Notes under the pieces: generated by a model
What the model saw: the letters and a program-made list of their open reading frames with translations, nothing else
Databases searched by the model: none
What the model was told of the DNA's origin: nothing
In this document: positions 8,469-21,540 of the stretch, piece after piece
Layout of the letters: each line of letters starts with the position of its first letter
Numbering within the stretch: the first letter of the stretch is position 1
Program-made: the position numbers and the translations under genes
Source of the DNA: Leptospira sanjuanensis
Lineage (GTDB): Bacteria > Spirochaetota > Leptospiria > Leptospirales > Leptospiraceae
Assembly: GCF_022267325.1 (NCBI RefSeq)
Contig: NZ_JAIZBG010000001.1
Span: forward strand, 1,058,001 to 1,122,000
Length of the DNA stretch: 64,000 nt
Direction of reading: 5' to 3'

Positions 8469-9170
8469 ATGGCAGAAAATTCTAACTTGAACGGAAAACA
8501 ATCGTTCAAAAGAAAGTTTTTAATTTGGTTGATTCCGTTCTTAGTCGTCAATCTGCAGAGACTCATCGGTCTTACGTCCCGCCGAGTCAATATCGGAGAC
8601 GAAGGTCTCGTTAAACTCCGAAAGGAAAAAAAGCCTTACATTCTTTCCATCTGGCATACGAACGTTCTTTATTCTCCCTATCTCAATAAGAACGCGGGTG
8701 CGGCCGTTTTGATTTCCGAATCCAAGGACGGGGATTTTATCAACGAAGTCGTGCATCGTTTCGGCAATTACAGCATTCGGGGAAGTTCTTCCAAGGGCGG
8801 TTCCAAAGCTCTCAAAGCCTTATTCGTTCATCTCAAAAAAAATCTTCCCGCTGCGATCACACCCGACGGTCCGAGAGGTCCGGCCTTTGTGGTGCAGCCC
8901 GGTCTGATCGCCTGCGCTCAGGTTTCCCAAATCCCGATCGTTCCGATGCACTATGAATGTACGCGTCAGTGGATCGCGGAAAAAGCTTGGGACAAACATA
9001 GAATTCCGAAACCCTTCACGACCTTCGTAGTTTCCTACGGCGAACCGATTTTCATTCCGAAAAAACTCGACGAAAAAGGGTTCGAGGAAGCTCGCTTAAA
9101 CGTGGAAAAAGCGATGATGGAAAACCGTCAACGGGCGATCGACAAAGCGGAAGAATTGAGAAATCAATAA
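8469..9170 (+). CDS. DUF374 family acyltransferase-like protein
   Basis: A 233-residue protein of the DUF374 (lysophospholipid acyltransferase-like) family. Landmarks: an N-terminal hydrophobic anchor, [10 protein letters not shown] near residue 60, [18 protein letters not shown], and the family signature ITPDGPRGP near residue 135, followed by IPIVPMHYE. Relatives are predicted to transfer acyl chains to lipid A or lysophospholipid at the inner membrane, so a role in envelope lipid assembly is likely. It ends 4 bases before the convergent end of the lipase-like lipoprotein gene. Confidence 0.85.
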   Translation: MAENSNLNGKQSFKRKFLIWLIPFLVVNLQRLIGLTSRRVNIGDEGLVKLRKEKKPYILSIWHTNVLYSPYLNKNAGAAVLISESKDGDFINEVVHRFGNYSIRGSSSKGGSKALKALFVHLKKNLPAAITPDGPRGPAFVVQPGLIACAQVSQIPIVPMHYECTRQWIAEKAWDKHRIPKPFTTFVVSYGEPIFIPKKLDEKGFEEARLNVEKAMMENRQRAIDKAEELRNQ

Positions 9171-9174
9171 TATT

Positions 9175-11031
9175 CTAATTTTCTTTCGCGTGTTCCTTTA
9201 GGATCCGCTTGACTTCGAGAAACGTGGGCAAGTGGTTTTGAACCGAATGCTCGGATTCGATCAACATTTCCGATTCGGGATGATCCAGATGAGAACTTTC
9301 ATACGGAACCACCGAGTCGCTGATCCAATCCAGATCCGCGAGTTTGGAATTTCCGATGATGGAATGGAATTTCACCTGCGGTTTCAGGTTTCCGGTCACT
9401 TTCATAAACAGACTTTTGGGTGCGAGTCCGTCGACTCCGTAAACTCCGGCGACCAATTCTCCCTTTTTGTGGGTCGCGTTTAAGAACGCATATCCGTACT
9501 CTATTTTTTTTAGGACTTCCTTCGGTAGCCGAAAGACGAACCGAGCGATGGTTCCGAAAATTCCTTCCGCGAGATTGGAGCCTCGGTGCGGTGTCGCAAT
9601 GAACACGGCTCTTTTGACGAAAGGAACCGGTTTGAACTCCAGAACCTTTTTGATTTCTTTGCGGGATTCTTCGTTCAAGGAATCGAATACGCTGTGCGGG
9701 ATCTCGGCGGCCGCCATCCATTCTTCCACGCTGCTTTCGGTGACGGCGAGTTTGGCGACGAGCCCGCCCATGCTGTGACCGATCAGAACGGCTCGATCGA
9801 AATTCTTATTTTCGTTTTTAGGATCGTATGTTTTGCGTAAATCATATAACGTTTCTCTAAAGTCCGCCGCGGAAAAAACCATGGGCATCGCGGTCGGATA
9901 CCAATAAACGCAGAATTGATACTTCTCCTTGATGGCGGGATCGGACAGAAGTTCGTTGATCATCGGAAACCAAATGAACGGAGAAGAAGCGAGTCCGTGC
10001 AGAAACACGACCGGAATTTTTTTCTTGTGATAGGGATAAACGAGATACAAACCTTTTCTCGTGATCGCCGTTTCTCCGTCAAAAACGGAAAGCAGATCGT
10101 CGCGTTGTTGCGCGATCGTCAGCATGTAGGCGAGCGGAGTGGTCGTATCACTTTCCAAAGGAAGATCCATTCCGTCCAACTGAATGCGATCCCGAAACAC
10201 GGGATCGTAGACATGAATCTTCGCTTTCAGATTCATTAAATCACGATTTCCTAAATAAGATTCCTCTAAACTAAGGAACGCGGTTGCGGGATACGCTTGT
10301 CCGACTCCGGCGATGAATTCGTATTTGGTCCGTTCCGTATGCGATCCGTCTTCGGGGAACTTCCGGTTTAGAATCAGAGGCGTTCCGATTCCGTATTTGC
10401 TGATGTGATTGGAAAACCCTTTGACGCGATAGTCGTAGGCGACTTCCACTTGCAGGAAATTCTGCGGACTCCAAGCGGATTCGGTTTCCGCACCGATCAT
10501 CTCCAGGGTCCCCCGGATCAAAGGAAGGTTTAAGTCGGTGATGCTTGCAAGTTTGCGGTTCTTTTTCGCATAACGAACCAGCTGTGCGAGCGATCGGTTG
10601 TAAGTAAGAAGCGCGAATCGGAATTCCGCCGAAAACGGATCGGGAGCGGGACTTGCCTTCTTATCGAACAGATAGGTGTACGCGTAAACCAAAGCGGACG
10701 CATACATCTTTGCGAACTGAGGATCTTCCCTATCCATTTCGTTTCCGGTTAGGTAACAGAGTTCGGAAAGGAAGTAGGAGAGTTCTCTCGACTTGTGTGC
10801 GAGAAGTAGGTTGTCCAAATCGTAGATGACGACTAACGGATCGCGTTCGAATTTTTCGAAGAGATCGTTGCTTTTTAAATACCGAGTCGTAAGTAGGCTG
10901 AGTTTGTTCGAGGAAACGCCGCTTCTGTTGACGAGTTTTTCCTGTTCGAATTGGGAATAAACGGAAGTGGAATACGTGGCGCAACTCAGTAAAGAAAACG
11001 AAAGGAGCATCGTCCAAAAAATAAATTTCAT
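9175..11031 (-). CDS. Alpha/beta-hydrolase (lipase-like) lipoprotein
   Basis: A 618-residue predicted lipoprotein. I start at the ATG at 11031, which opens directly into a signal peptide with lipobox LLSC; an upstream start at 11079 would add 16 residues. The N-terminal half (to about residue 330) has no recognisable domain. The C-terminal half is an alpha/beta hydrolase: oxyanion region VVFLHGLASSPF, nucleophile elbow GHSMGG, then ATPHRGSNLAEG. A conserved-looking SEHSVQNH near the C-terminus can supply the catalytic His. The ATPHRGS motif is typical of PGAP1-like/lipase proteins. It is divergent from a second lipase-like lipoprotein at 11145. Likely an envelope or secreted esterase; substrate unknown. 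Confidence 0.82.
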   Translation of the reverse strand: MKFIFWTMLLSFSLLSCATYSTSVYSQFEQEKLVNRSGVSSNKLSLLTTRYLKSNDLFEKFERDPLVVIYDLDNLLLAHKSRELSYFLSELCYLTGNEMDREDPQFAKMYASALVYAYTYLFDKKASPAPDPFSAEFRFALLTYNRSLAQLVRYAKKNRKLASITDLNLPLIRGTLEMIGAETESAWSPQNFLQVEVAYDYRVKGFSNHISKYGIGTPLILNRKFPEDGSHTERTKYEFIAGVGQAYPATAFLSLEESYLGNRDLMNLKAKIHVYDPVFRDRIQLDGMDLPLESDTTTPLAYMLTIAQQRDDLLSVFDGETAITRKGLYLVYPYHKKKIPVVFLHGLASSPFIWFPMINELLSDPAIKEKYQFCVYWYPTAMPMVFSAADFRETLYDLRKTYDPKNENKNFDRAVLIGHSMGGLVAKLAVTESSVEEWMAAAEIPHSVFDSLNEESRKEIKKVLEFKPVPFVKRAVFIATPHRGSNLAEGIFGTIARFVFRLPKEVLKKIEYGYAFLNATHKKGELVAGVYGVDGLAPKSLFMKVTGNLKPQVKFHSIIGNSKLADLDWISDSVVPYESSHLDHPESEMLIESEHSVQNHLPTFLEVKRILKEHAKEN

Positions 11032-11144
11032 CAAGCGGAACCTTGATCTCACCAATATCAGAATCCGAAGCTCTGACAAGCTAAAAAGAAAATCGAAACG
11101 TTTTTACCATAGACAAAGTTTCTTCCTGCAACGATTCTTGCACC

Positions 11145-12323
11145 GTGAAATTCTTTCCAATCGTATTGATCGTATTTGCTTCTTTGATTTCTTCTTGTTC
11201 CGTTTCGAAGGAAACCGTTTTCGGTCCGGGGTTATGGCCGACAAAATCGGGAAGTCGTTCCGTCGTCGCGGGAACTCCGATTCCGATCGTGTTCGTTCCC
11301 GGCTATAAGGGTTCGGAACTCTTTCAAAAAAACGAAGACGGTTCTTGGGATCGTTTGTGGCTCAGTCCTTGGCAGGCTCTGAATCTTACCGTTCCCGATC
11401 TGACTCTTAAAAAGAACGATCGAGTCGAAGCGGGGGGAATTTTGACTTCGGTGACTTTGATTCCTTCGCTGATCGAAGCGAAAGTTTACGAACCTTGGTT
11501 GAATTTTATTTCTTCAATCGGATCCGTAAAGTTGTATGTGTTTCCGTACGATTGGCGTAAGGACAACGGGGAGAATTCTCTCAAGCTCGAAGCGTTTTTG
11601 GAAATCGTTCAAAGGGAGAATGGCGTATTACCGGTGTTAGTCGGCCATAGCAACGGAGGAAATCTTTCCCTTTCCGTGATTCAACGAAGACCGGATCTCG
11701 TTTCAAAGGCGGTTTTTGCGGGAGTTCCGTTTCGCGGAGGGATCGGATTTATGGAAGACTTAATCTCCGGAGTTTCCACCGGATTGAATCCCGAGATCAC
11801 GAGCGCTTGCGTCGTTTCGAGTTTCATTTCGGTTTATACGTTTTTTCCGAGAGAAGGAAGTTTCGATCTGAAGGACACCGTAAAGGATTCGGATCACAAA
11901 ACGATTCCATTCCGTTTTTTTAATGCTTCCGATTGGGAAAAATACGAATTGGGTCCGTATTCGCACGAAGCGCATTGCGAACCTCCCCCGACGTTTCGGG
12001 AGTTTCAATCCAGATTGGATTTGGCTCTTGCGTTTCGGAATTCTCTCGAAATCCGAAAAGGAAACAAACTTCCTCCCGCGCTTGTGATTCACGCGAAGAA
12101 TCGACCTACGATGCGCACCCTTTTACCCGAAAAGAATCCGGATCATTGGATGTGGGATTTTAAGAATTCGATTCGCGCGCCGGGAGACGGAAGAGTTACG
12201 TTCGAGAGTTCGATTCCTCCTGATGAAGTCGCTTATCAAAGTTTTATCACGGAAGCGGAACATTCGGATCTTCTAAACGACCCTAAGGTTTGGGAAAGAA
12301 TCGCCGCGTTCTTAAAGGAATGA
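11145..12323 (+). CDS. LCAT-like alpha/beta-hydrolase lipoprotein
   Basis: A 392-residue predicted lipoprotein starting at GTG, with lipobox ISSC. The pattern IVFVPGYKGSELF near residue 50 and the nucleophile motif GHSNGG near residue 168 fit the lecithin:cholesterol acyltransferase/phospholipase branch of alpha/beta hydrolases (PF02450-like); VFPYDWRKDN between them is also typical of that group. TEAEHSDLL close to the C-terminus can provide the catalytic His. It could act on host or bacterial phospholipids, but that is inference from the family. Its start lies 114 bases from that of the divergent hydrolase gene, so the two may share a control region. Confidence 0.82.
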   Translation: MKFFPIVLIVFASLISSCSVSKETVFGPGLWPTKSGSRSVVAGTPIPIVFVPGYKGSELFQKNEDGSWDRLWLSPWQALNLTVPDLTLKKNDRVEAGGILTSVTLIPSLIEAKVYEPWLNFISSIGSVKLYVFPYDWRKDNGENSLKLEAFLEIVQRENGVLPVLVGHSNGGNLSLSVIQRRPDLVSKAVFAGVPFRGGIGFMEDLISGVSTGLNPEITSACVVSSFISVYTFFPREGSFDLKDTVKDSDHKTIPFRFFNASDWEKYELGPYSHEAHCEPPPTFREFQSRLDLALAFRNSLEIRKGNKLPPALVIHAKNRPTMRTLLPEKNPDHWMWDFKNSIRAPGDGRVTFESSIPPDEVAYQSFITEAEHSDLLNDPKVWERIAAFLKE

Positions 12324-12326
12324 ATT

Positions 12327-12545
12327 TTATTTTCCCTTCGAAAATAAATTCTCCTCGAGGAACCTGACGGCGTTTCTATATCTCCGATGCGCGGGATAAG
12401 CGTACAAAGCCGTCCTTTGGAAACTCTTTCGGTTTGCCGCGCTTATACGTTCTCCGAATTCTTTCCGAAAGAAAAAACGCAGGAGTTGTACGAATCCGAG
12501 AAAATAAGAACTTATTTTGGAGTGGGAGCGGAGCAGGGATTTCAA
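12327..12545 (-). CDS. Small hypothetical protein coupled to the upstream kinase gene
   Basis: A possible 72-residue basic protein (Arg/Lys/Phe-rich) starting with TTG that overlaps the stop codon of the REC-kinase gene by two bases. It ends just before the convergent stop of the LCAT-like gene and fills the gap exactly. The C-terminal segment YPAHRRYRNAVRFLEENLF looks like a real helix. No known domain. Coupling to the upstream stop argues for translation; the lack of any homologue I recognise argues for caution. Confidence 0.4.
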   Translation of the reverse strand: MKSLLRSHSKISSYFLGFVQLLRFFFRKEFGERISAANRKSFQRTALYAYPAHRRYRNAVRFLEENLFSKGK

Positions 12546-13726
12546 GCGAAATTTTTCTGCATACTTTCGTCGGACTCGTTTCGTTTTTCGGGATTAACCG
12601 GGAGTTCTATAAAAAAACGAGTATATTCGTTTTCTATACTTTCGTAATAGAGTTCTCCTCCGTGGTCCTTGATGATTCCGATGCTGACGGAAAGACCTAA
12701 TCCCGTTCCTTGATCGACTTTTTTGGTCGTAAAAAACGGACTGAAGATCTTCATCGCTTCTTCGGGAGGAATTCCGACGCCATGGTCCTCGATGCTCAAT
12801 TGAATCCAGGGTTTTCCTTCCTTGTCGAACGGGTTCGCACGGATGAGAATCAGTTTGTTCGAATCGAATTTAGGATACTTCAGATTGAGCGCGTCTCTCG
12901 CATTGTTTAAAAGATTTAATACGACTTGCTGGATCTGTTGAGGGACGCATTGTATTTCTGATATGGAAGAATTCATATCGAGTTCGATACGAATCATATC
13001 TTTCTTAAACAACTGTTCGCAAAGGGTAACGGTCTTTTGAATGATTTCCTGAAAATTCACTTGGGAAAAAACGTTCTTTTCCTGTCTTGCCAATCGCAGA
13101 AGATCCTTCGTGATTTTTGCGATCCGCTCGCCTTCGGCCAAAATATTGCTTGCGTATTTGAGAATCGAATCGTCCTTGCTTTGCGCGAGAATCAGTTGTG
13201 CGTAGTTGACCATGATCGTCAGAGGATTGTCGATCTCGTGCGCGACACCGGTTGCGAGAAGGCTGATGACTTCGAGTTTCTGAGCTTGAATCAGCTGCGA
13301 TTTAAGGGTTTCGTTTTCCTTTTCGGCCTTTTCGAGAAGTTGTCTTTCCTCGGATTCTTTGAGAGCACGTTCAACGGCGAGCATCAGTTTGGCGATTTTG
13401 TTTTTGGAAATATAATCCGTAGCTCCCTGTTTGAGTGCTTCGATCGCCGCGTCTTCACCCAACCAGCCTGAAACGAAAAGAAACGGAACGTTCGGATGAT
13501 ATTTTTTAACCGCATATAAGGCTTCCATTCCATCGAAGGAAGGTAAGGAAAAATCGGATAGAATCAGATCCGGTTCGCTGGTCTTTAATTCCTGAATCAA
13601 TTCTTCTTTGGTTTGAATTTGTTTATAGGAAAAATCAAGACCGCTCGCGCTGATTTGCCGGATCATCAAGGCCAGATCGTTCGGGTTATCCTCGATGCAG
13701 ATGATATAGACTTTCTTTTGAATCAT
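12542..13726 (-). CDS. Response-regulator/histidine-kinase hybrid
   Basis: A 394-residue cytoplasmic protein: receiver domain (about 1-122, phospho-acceptor Asp58 in LILSDFSLP), a coiled linker, a HisKA dimerisation domain with H-box GVAHEIDNPLTIM, and a HATPase domain with N-box LLNNARDAL, EDHGVGIPP and GTGLGLSVS. An N-terminal receiver fused to a kinase is typical of proteins that receive phosphate and pass a signal on. It is the last kinase gene of a leftward operon; its start overlaps the stop of the single-domain regulator by one base. Together with the CHASE3 kinase upstream it may form a phosphorelay. Confidence 0.9.
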   Translation of the reverse strand: MIQKKVYIICIEDNPNDLALMIRQISASGLDFSYKQIQTKEELIQELKTSEPDLILSDFSLPSFDGMEALYAVKKYHPNVPFLFVSGWLGEDAAIEALKQGATDYISKNKIAKLMLAVERALKESEERQLLEKAEKENETLKSQLIQAQKLEVISLLATGVAHEIDNPLTIMVNYAQLILAQSKDDSILKYASNILAEGERIAKITKDLLRLARQEKNVFSQVNFQEIIQKTVTLCEQLFKKDMIRIELDMNSSISEIQCVPQQIQQVVLNLLNNARDALNLKYPKFDSNKLILIRANPFDKEGKPWIQLSIEDHGVGIPPEEAMKIFSPFFTTKKVDQGTGLGLSVSIGIIKDHGGELYYESIENEYTRFFIELPVNPEKRNESDESMQKNFA

Positions 13727-14175
13727 TAGGATACGCTTTTGTTCATTAGAATCCAGTAAAATCCGATTTCGCTTGCGACGTCGCTGAACTTGCCGAACTC
13801 CAAAGGTTTGACCACGTAGCTGTTCACTCCGAGTTTGTAACTTTCCACGATGTCTTTTTCTTCCGCAGAAGAAGTAAGGATGACCACGGGAATCATCCTG
13901 GTATGTTCTTCGCTTCTTACTTTACGCAAAACCTCTATGCCGTCCACCTTCGGCATCTTTAAATCCAAAAGAATGAGGGAAGGGAGTTGATATTTATCCC
14001 GATTTTCGTAACGTCCCGTCGCGTAAAGATATTCCAACGCCTCTTCTCCGTCGCGGACCAGTTTTACCTGATTGGTTAGATTATGTTTTTTTAAACTTCT
14101 TAGAGTAAGTTCGGAATCCTGCGGATTGTCCTCCGCGTAAAGAATCGAAATCAGATTGTCCTGGAGGTTATTCAC
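13726..14175 (-). CDS. Single-domain response regulator (Rcp1-like)
   Basis: A 149-residue receiver-only protein. Acidic pocket AEDNPQD near the N-terminus, phospho-acceptor Asp71 in ILLDLKMP, conserved Thr/Ser in VILTSS and Lys in VVKPL. The long loop [15 protein letters not shown] before the phospho-acceptor is typical of Rcp1-type regulators that partner with phytochrome-like kinases. No output domain, so it probably works as a phosphate shuttle or by protein contact. It overlaps the upstream kinase gene by 8 bases and the downstream hybrid gene by one, so translation is coupled. Confidence 0.92.
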   Translation of the reverse strand: MNNLQDNLISILYAEDNPQDSELTLRSLKKHNLTNQVKLVRDGEEALEYLYATGRYENRDKYQLPSLILLDLKMPKVDGIEVLRKVRSEEHTRMIPVVILTSSAEEKDIVESYKLGVNSYVVKPLEFGKFSDVASEIGFYWILMNKSVS

Positions 14176-15568
14176 GGTTTTTATGAACTCCTAACGTAAA
14201 ATAAAAACAGGCTCCTTCGTTCAATTTGCCTTCTCCCCAAACCCTTCCTTCGTGTTTTTCGACGGCCCTTTTGACGATCGCCAAACCGACGCCGGTTCCT
14301 TCAAACTGATCCGAATGATGCAATCTTTGAAACATATTGAAGAGTTTGTGTCCGTATTTCATATCGAATCCCGCTCCGTTGTCCTTGACGAAGAAAACCG
14401 TTTCGCCCTCGTTTTGATACGAACCGATTTCGATCTTCGGTTGTTCCTTTTCTTTGGAATACTTAAAGGAATTGGAAACAAGGTTGAAAAGAAGCTGTTT
14501 TAGAAGACCCGAATCCGCCTTTGCCTGGGGAAGATCGCCCACCACCGTATTCATCCTGATACCGGGATAGTAATTCGACACTTCTTCGAGAACCTTTTGT
14601 GCCATCATCTTCATATTCACCGTGGAAAAAGTGATCTCCTTTCTTCCCAGTCTGGAATATTCCAAAAGATCGTCGATGAGATGACCCATGTTTTCCGAGT
14701 TCTGGATGATGATGTCGAGAATTCTTTTCCCTTCATCGTCGAGTTTATTTCCGTGATCTTCCACTAGAATTTTAGAAAAACCTGATATTCCCCGAATCGG
14801 CGCCCGAAGGTCGTGGGAAACGGAATATGAAAACGCCTCGAGGTCCTTGTTCGAACGTTCGAGCTGAGCGGAATATTTCTTCAGATCTTCGTTGGATCGT
14901 TCCGCAACCCCTTCCGCGGTTTTGCGGCGTTTGCTTTCCTTATAGATCAGCAGATTTTGAAGGACGATGAAGGAAAGATTCAACGCGATTCCCAAGAATA
15001 CCAACGTGGTCGCGATCGCGAGATTCCGCTCGGAGTCTTTTTGACGGATCGCTAACAGACGGAATTCTTCCGCTTTCATTTCGAACAAAAGGCCCCTGAT
15101 CTTTTCGGTGAGAGGAATTCCTTGCGGGGAACGGAAAGGAATGTTATAACTCGCCAGGCTTCGCATTTCCCTTTGGATTACTTGTTCCTCCAAATAAGCG
15201 AGTTTTTGATCGACTAACGAACGTACAACGGCGATCTGTTTTTGTTGTACGGGATTGTCCGCGGTAAAGTTTCGAACTTGTTCGAGGTTTTCATAGATCG
15301 CGGCTTTATTTTTATAGAAGTTTTCAAAGAGAGATCGGTCCTTAAAAAGGATATAACCGCGGATCGCGGAATGAAGTTCGCTGAAAGAAGAGAGAGTTTC
15401 CTCCAGATGGATGATGACTTCTTGCGTATGTGTTTCCCACTTTTTCAGATTTTCGGATTGTCTGAGTCCGTAAAAAGTGGCACCCGCGATGACCGTGTTT
15501 AAAAATACGACGACGATCAATCCAAGGACGACGTTCTTTTCAATCGTATTCTTCAAAGCGAACCTCAA
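14168..15568 (-). CDS. CHASE3 sensor histidine kinase
   Basis: A 466-residue membrane kinase. A membrane segment at about 13-33 and another near 185-205 flank a periplasmic CHASE3 helical sensor (about 40-180). After a coiled-coil linker come HisKA with H-box [12 protein letters not shown] and HATPase with [17 protein letters not shown] and GTGVGLAIV. The kinase core is of the phytochrome/Cph1 type that usually pairs with Rcp1-like regulators, and the next gene encodes one. It is first in the leftward operon. The signal sensed by CHASE3 is unknown. Confidence 0.9.
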   Translation of the reverse strand: MRFALKNTIEKNVVLGLIVVVFLNTVIAGATFYGLRQSENLKKWETHTQEVIIHLEETLSSFSELHSAIRGYILFKDRSLFENFYKNKAAIYENLEQVRNFTADNPVQQKQIAVVRSLVDQKLAYLEEQVIQREMRSLASYNIPFRSPQGIPLTEKIRGLLFEMKAEEFRLLAIRQKDSERNLAIATTLVFLGIALNLSFIVLQNLLIYKESKRRKTAEGVAERSNEDLKKYSAQLERSNKDLEAFSYSVSHDLRAPIRGISGFSKILVEDHGNKLDDEGKRILDIIIQNSENMGHLIDDLLEYSRLGRKEITFSTVNMKMMAQKVLEEVSNYYPGIRMNTVVGDLPQAKADSGLLKQLLFNLVSNSFKYSKEKEQPKIEIGSYQNEGETVFFVKDNGAGFDMKYGHKLFNMFQRLHHSDQFEGTGVGLAIVKRAVEKHEGRVWGEGKLNEGACFYFTLGVHKNRE

Positions 15569-15727
15569 TCGGAGGAATTATTGTATATACCGGCGGATTT
15601 GTCGCAAGAGATTTATTTCTTGTTCATACGTTCCGGAAAGGTATTTTACATTTTTCTGAAGTAATCGACGAAAAAAAATCGGGAAAAGAGCTCTTTTTTA
15701 TGTCCCCGCCCGTTTGTCGAGCGGTCG

Positions 15728-16594
<867 letters not shown>

Positions 16595-16681
16595 TCTATA
16601 TATCGTATCGGGAAGAAGCGTGATTCCTTTGATAGAAATTCTGCTTTACGAGGATCTTCGTCTTGAAACTGATGAAAGGAC

Positions 16682-17728
16682 ATGAAACAGTCCGTATTTC
16701 TTTCCGTCGTATCCGTTTTATTTCTTTTTTCATCCGTTCTTTCCGCCGATCCGCAGGCGAACACGACGATCAAAATCAAAGCAGTGGGGGACATGGTTCC
16801 CGGTACGAATTTCCCCGAACCCTTGAACATCCAAGATCCGAGATCGTTCTTATTCGGAAAAGTGGAGAATTATCTGAAAGGCGCGGACATTCTTTTCGGA
16901 AATTTCGAAAGCACTCTGACCAATTATCCGAACACGTCCAAGGACACTTCGAGAAGAATGATCTTCGCCTTCAGAACACCTCCTTCTTACGCGAAGGTTT
17001 TGAAAGACGTGGGTTTTGATATTTTAAGCATTGCTAATAATCATTCCTTGGATTTTCATCAGCAGGGTTTCGACGACACTCAGAAAAATCTTTCCGACGC
17101 GGGAATCCGTTATACGGGTAAGAAGGGAATGATCACGTATATGACCGTCAAGAACGTTTCGATTGCTTGGATAGGATTCTCCCATTTGAAGTCGCATAAC
17201 AACGTAAACGAAATCGAAGAGGGAGTGGAGCTCGTCAAAGAAGCGAAGAAAAAGGCGCAGCTCGTGTTCATCTCCTTTCACGGCGGCGCTGAAGGAGGTC
17301 CGGCTCTTCACGTTAAAAATCAGATGGAACGTTTTTACGGAGAATACAGAGGGAACTTAGTCGAGTTCAGTCATTCTCTCATCGACGCGGGCGCGGATCT
17401 CGTGATCGGCCACGGTCCTCACTTAGTGCGCGCGATGGAATTGTATAAGGGGAGGCTGATCGCGTATTCTCTCGGAAACTTTATGGGGTACCGCGCGTTG
17501 TCATCCAGAGGAATCGTGGGTTATTCTCTCGTGTTGGAAGCGGAAGTGGACGCACAAGGTAAGTTCGTAAAAGGAAAGATCATTCCGTTGCAGTTGGACT
17601 CCGCCTCGATTCCGGAATACGATCCCGAAAAGAAAACCATCGATCTGATGAAAAAGCTGACCAAGGAAGATTTCCCCGGCAAAGGACCGAAGATTTCCGA
17701 AGACGGAACGATTCTTCCGGGGGCTTGA
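16682..17728 (+). CDS. CapA-family (PGA_cap) metallophosphatase-like protein
   Basis: A 348-residue exported protein. Signal peptide at 1-22 (ending LSADP), then the CapA domain. Metal-site motifs are visible in order: AVGDMVPG (about 35), GNFEST (about 75), ANNHSLDF (about 118), SFHGG (about 195) and GHGPHLVR (about 240), followed by SLGNFMG. CapA proteins take part in poly-gamma-glutamate capsule synthesis, but no capB/capC partner is nearby, so the role here may differ. AAAGGA stands just upstream of the ATG. Confidence 0.87.
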   Translation: MKQSVFLSVVSVLFLFSSVLSADPQANTTIKIKAVGDMVPGTNFPEPLNIQDPRSFLFGKVENYLKGADILFGNFESTLTNYPNTSKDTSRRMIFAFRTPPSYAKVLKDVGFDILSIANNHSLDFHQQGFDDTQKNLSDAGIRYTGKKGMITYMTVKNVSIAWIGFSHLKSHNNVNEIEEGVELVKEAKKKAQLVFISFHGGAEGGPALHVKNQMERFYGEYRGNLVEFSHSLIDAGADLVIGHGPHLVRAMELYKGRLIAYSLGNFMGYRALSSRGIVGYSLVLEAEVDAQGKFVKGKIIPLQLDSASIPEYDPEKKTIDLMKKLTKEDFPGKGPKISEDGTILPGA

Positions 17729-17889
17729 ATCTTTTTCGAATGCCGAATCCGGCGCTTTTCGATCCGCAAAACCTTTTCCAAAAGTCGCGTTTTTTCTTTC
17801 GAAGTTTATCCGAAACCGCAAACTTTCGCGTTCTCGGATTCTTCGTTTAGAATTCTCTTGCTCGCGGAGTGTGGCCCGGAAATCTTGGA

Positions 17890-18050
17890 ACGGAAGCTTG
17901 TTCATCCTCGAAGAGGAAGGGAATCCGGTTCAAATCCGGAGCTGAACCCGCAGCTGTAATCGCCTTTAGAGATTTCGCAACAAAACCACTGCGTATAACG
18001 CGGGAAGGATGCGAAGTCGGCGAAAGCCAGAAGACCTAACAAGCCGACAA
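17890..18050 (+). ncRNA. Cobalamin (AdoCbl) riboswitch aptamer
   Basis: The leader of the btuB-like gene carries the B12 element. Closing stem P1 pairs GCTTGTT (17896-17902) with AACAAGC (18038-18044). Inside are the core GGGAATCCGG (17919-17928) with its complement CCGGAGC, then CCGCAGCTGTAATCGC (17948-17963), and the B12 box GCCAGAAGACCT (18026-18037). Downstream, GTCGG near 18079 can pair with CCGAC (18043-18047), a possible expression-platform switch. Known behaviour of the class is repression of downstream genes when cobalamin binds. Confidence 0.93.
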
Positions 18051-18163
18051 CAAACTGATGGGACTTTCGGGAGTTAAGGTCGGGTTTGAAAAATAGGCTT
18101 TCGTTTGCACGAAACCCCGCTCGGATTTTCCGGTTTTTCTTTCCCTTCATTCCCGGGCGAAAA

Positions 18164-20314
<2,151 letters not shown>

Positions 20315-20315
20315 G

Positions 20316-21479
20316 ATGAATTCAAAACTTAAGATTTTAATTGTATTCTTTTTTTTGAATGTATTTTGCAGGGACATCGAAAGGCCTTCTTTCTTGAGTC
20401 TTCTTTTGACGCAGAATTCTCCCGGTAATATCGGAGTCGTTACGACTGATTTCGGAGGAGGCGGGCGTTTTAAGGTCGTAAATCCTTCTTTGTTGTATTC
20501 GTATCCCGGGTTGACTCCGATCCATTCGGATGCCGTGGCTCGTTTCGGAATCGGAAGGGTTTTCGTTTTAAACCGACTCAACCGGGACAGCATTCAGGTT
20601 CTGGAACCTAACTACGGTTTTGCGACGATCGCGGAGCTTTCCCTCGGTTTGAAAGTGAATCCCGTCGACATGGAATTCGCAAGTGCTTCCAAAGCATACG
20701 TGAGCCTTTACGGTTCCAATCGTCTTTTGATCGTGGATCCGACGTATTTGACCGTCACGGGTTCGATCGATCTCGGAGCTTACGCGGAAACGTTTTCCAC
20801 AGGAGGCGCTCCCGACGGGATTCCCGAGATGAACGGAATGAAAATCGTGGGCGATTCTCTCTTTGTCTGCATTCAAAGATTGGATCGTAACGATCCTTCC
20901 GGTTATTTTCCACCGAACACTACTTCTCTTTTGGTCGAGATAAGCATTACCACGGATTCGGTCTTGGGTGTTTATACGTTTCCAAGTTCCAATCCCGTAA
21001 ATAAACCGCAGCTTGCGGATCTTTTCGGAGAACCTCATCTTGTGATCGCAACTCCGGGGAGAATGGGTTTCTTGAGTCAGATCGACGGCGGTGTGAGCGC
21101 GTTTCGTTTGTCGACGCGGAGTTTCGTTTCGCGTTTGCTTTATTCCGAAGCCGTCGCGGGCGGCGACATTCTTACCGTTCAAGTGAAATCGGATACGATC
21201 GGATACGCTTCCGTGTTGGATTCGGGTTTTACGAAAACGCTTCAGGTATTCAATCCGACTACCGGCGAAAAACTTGCCACGCTTCTCACGATTCCGTCGA
21301 GCTACGATGCGAGTCTTTCGAGCATTCTTCTCGCATCCGATAAGATTTTATACGTGGGGAATACTCAGTTTCAGAAACCGGGTGTGACGATGTTCGACAC
21401 GGAACGAGGAAACACACTCTTGACCCCGAATCCGATCTCGGTCGATCTGCAGCCGTACGATATTATCGAATTGAAATAA
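20316..21479 (+). CDS. Beta-propeller lipoprotein coupled to BtuB (BtuG-like candidate)
   Basis: A 387-residue predicted lipoprotein: signal peptide with lipobox NVFC (Cys18). The mature part consists of repeated beta-blade units of the YncE/surface-layer type, for example [33 protein letters not shown], and later [17 protein letters not shown]. The start ATG lies one base beyond the btuB stop (TGAGATG), and both genes sit behind one cobalamin riboswitch, so they should be regulated together. In Bacteroides, BtuG is a surface YncE-like propeller lipoprotein that binds B12 with very high affinity and hands it to BtuB. Same gene order, lipidation and fold suggest the same job here, but this is inference; I cannot measure similarity to BtuG. 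Confidence 0.75.
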   Translation: MNSKLKILIVFFFLNVFCRDIERPSFLSLLLTQNSPGNIGVVTTDFGGGGRFKVVNPSLLYSYPGLTPIHSDAVARFGIGRVFVLNRLNRDSIQVLEPNYGFATIAELSLGLKVNPVDMEFASASKAYVSLYGSNRLLIVDPTYLTVTGSIDLGAYAETFSTGGAPDGIPEMNGMKIVGDSLFVCIQRLDRNDPSGYFPPNTTSLLVEISITTDSVLGVYTFPSSNPVNKPQLADLFGEPHLVIATPGRMGFLSQIDGGVSAFRLSTRSFVSRLLYSEAVAGGDILTVQVKSDTIGYASVLDSGFTKTLQVFNPTTGEKLATLLTIPSSYDASLSSILLASDKILYVGNTQFQKPGVTMFDTERGNTLLTPNPISVDLQPYDIIELK

Positions 21480-21540
21480 TTCTCTTGAATTTTTTCTGAA
21501 AACGGGATTTAATCCTCTCTCAAAAAAGCGACGGTGTGTT

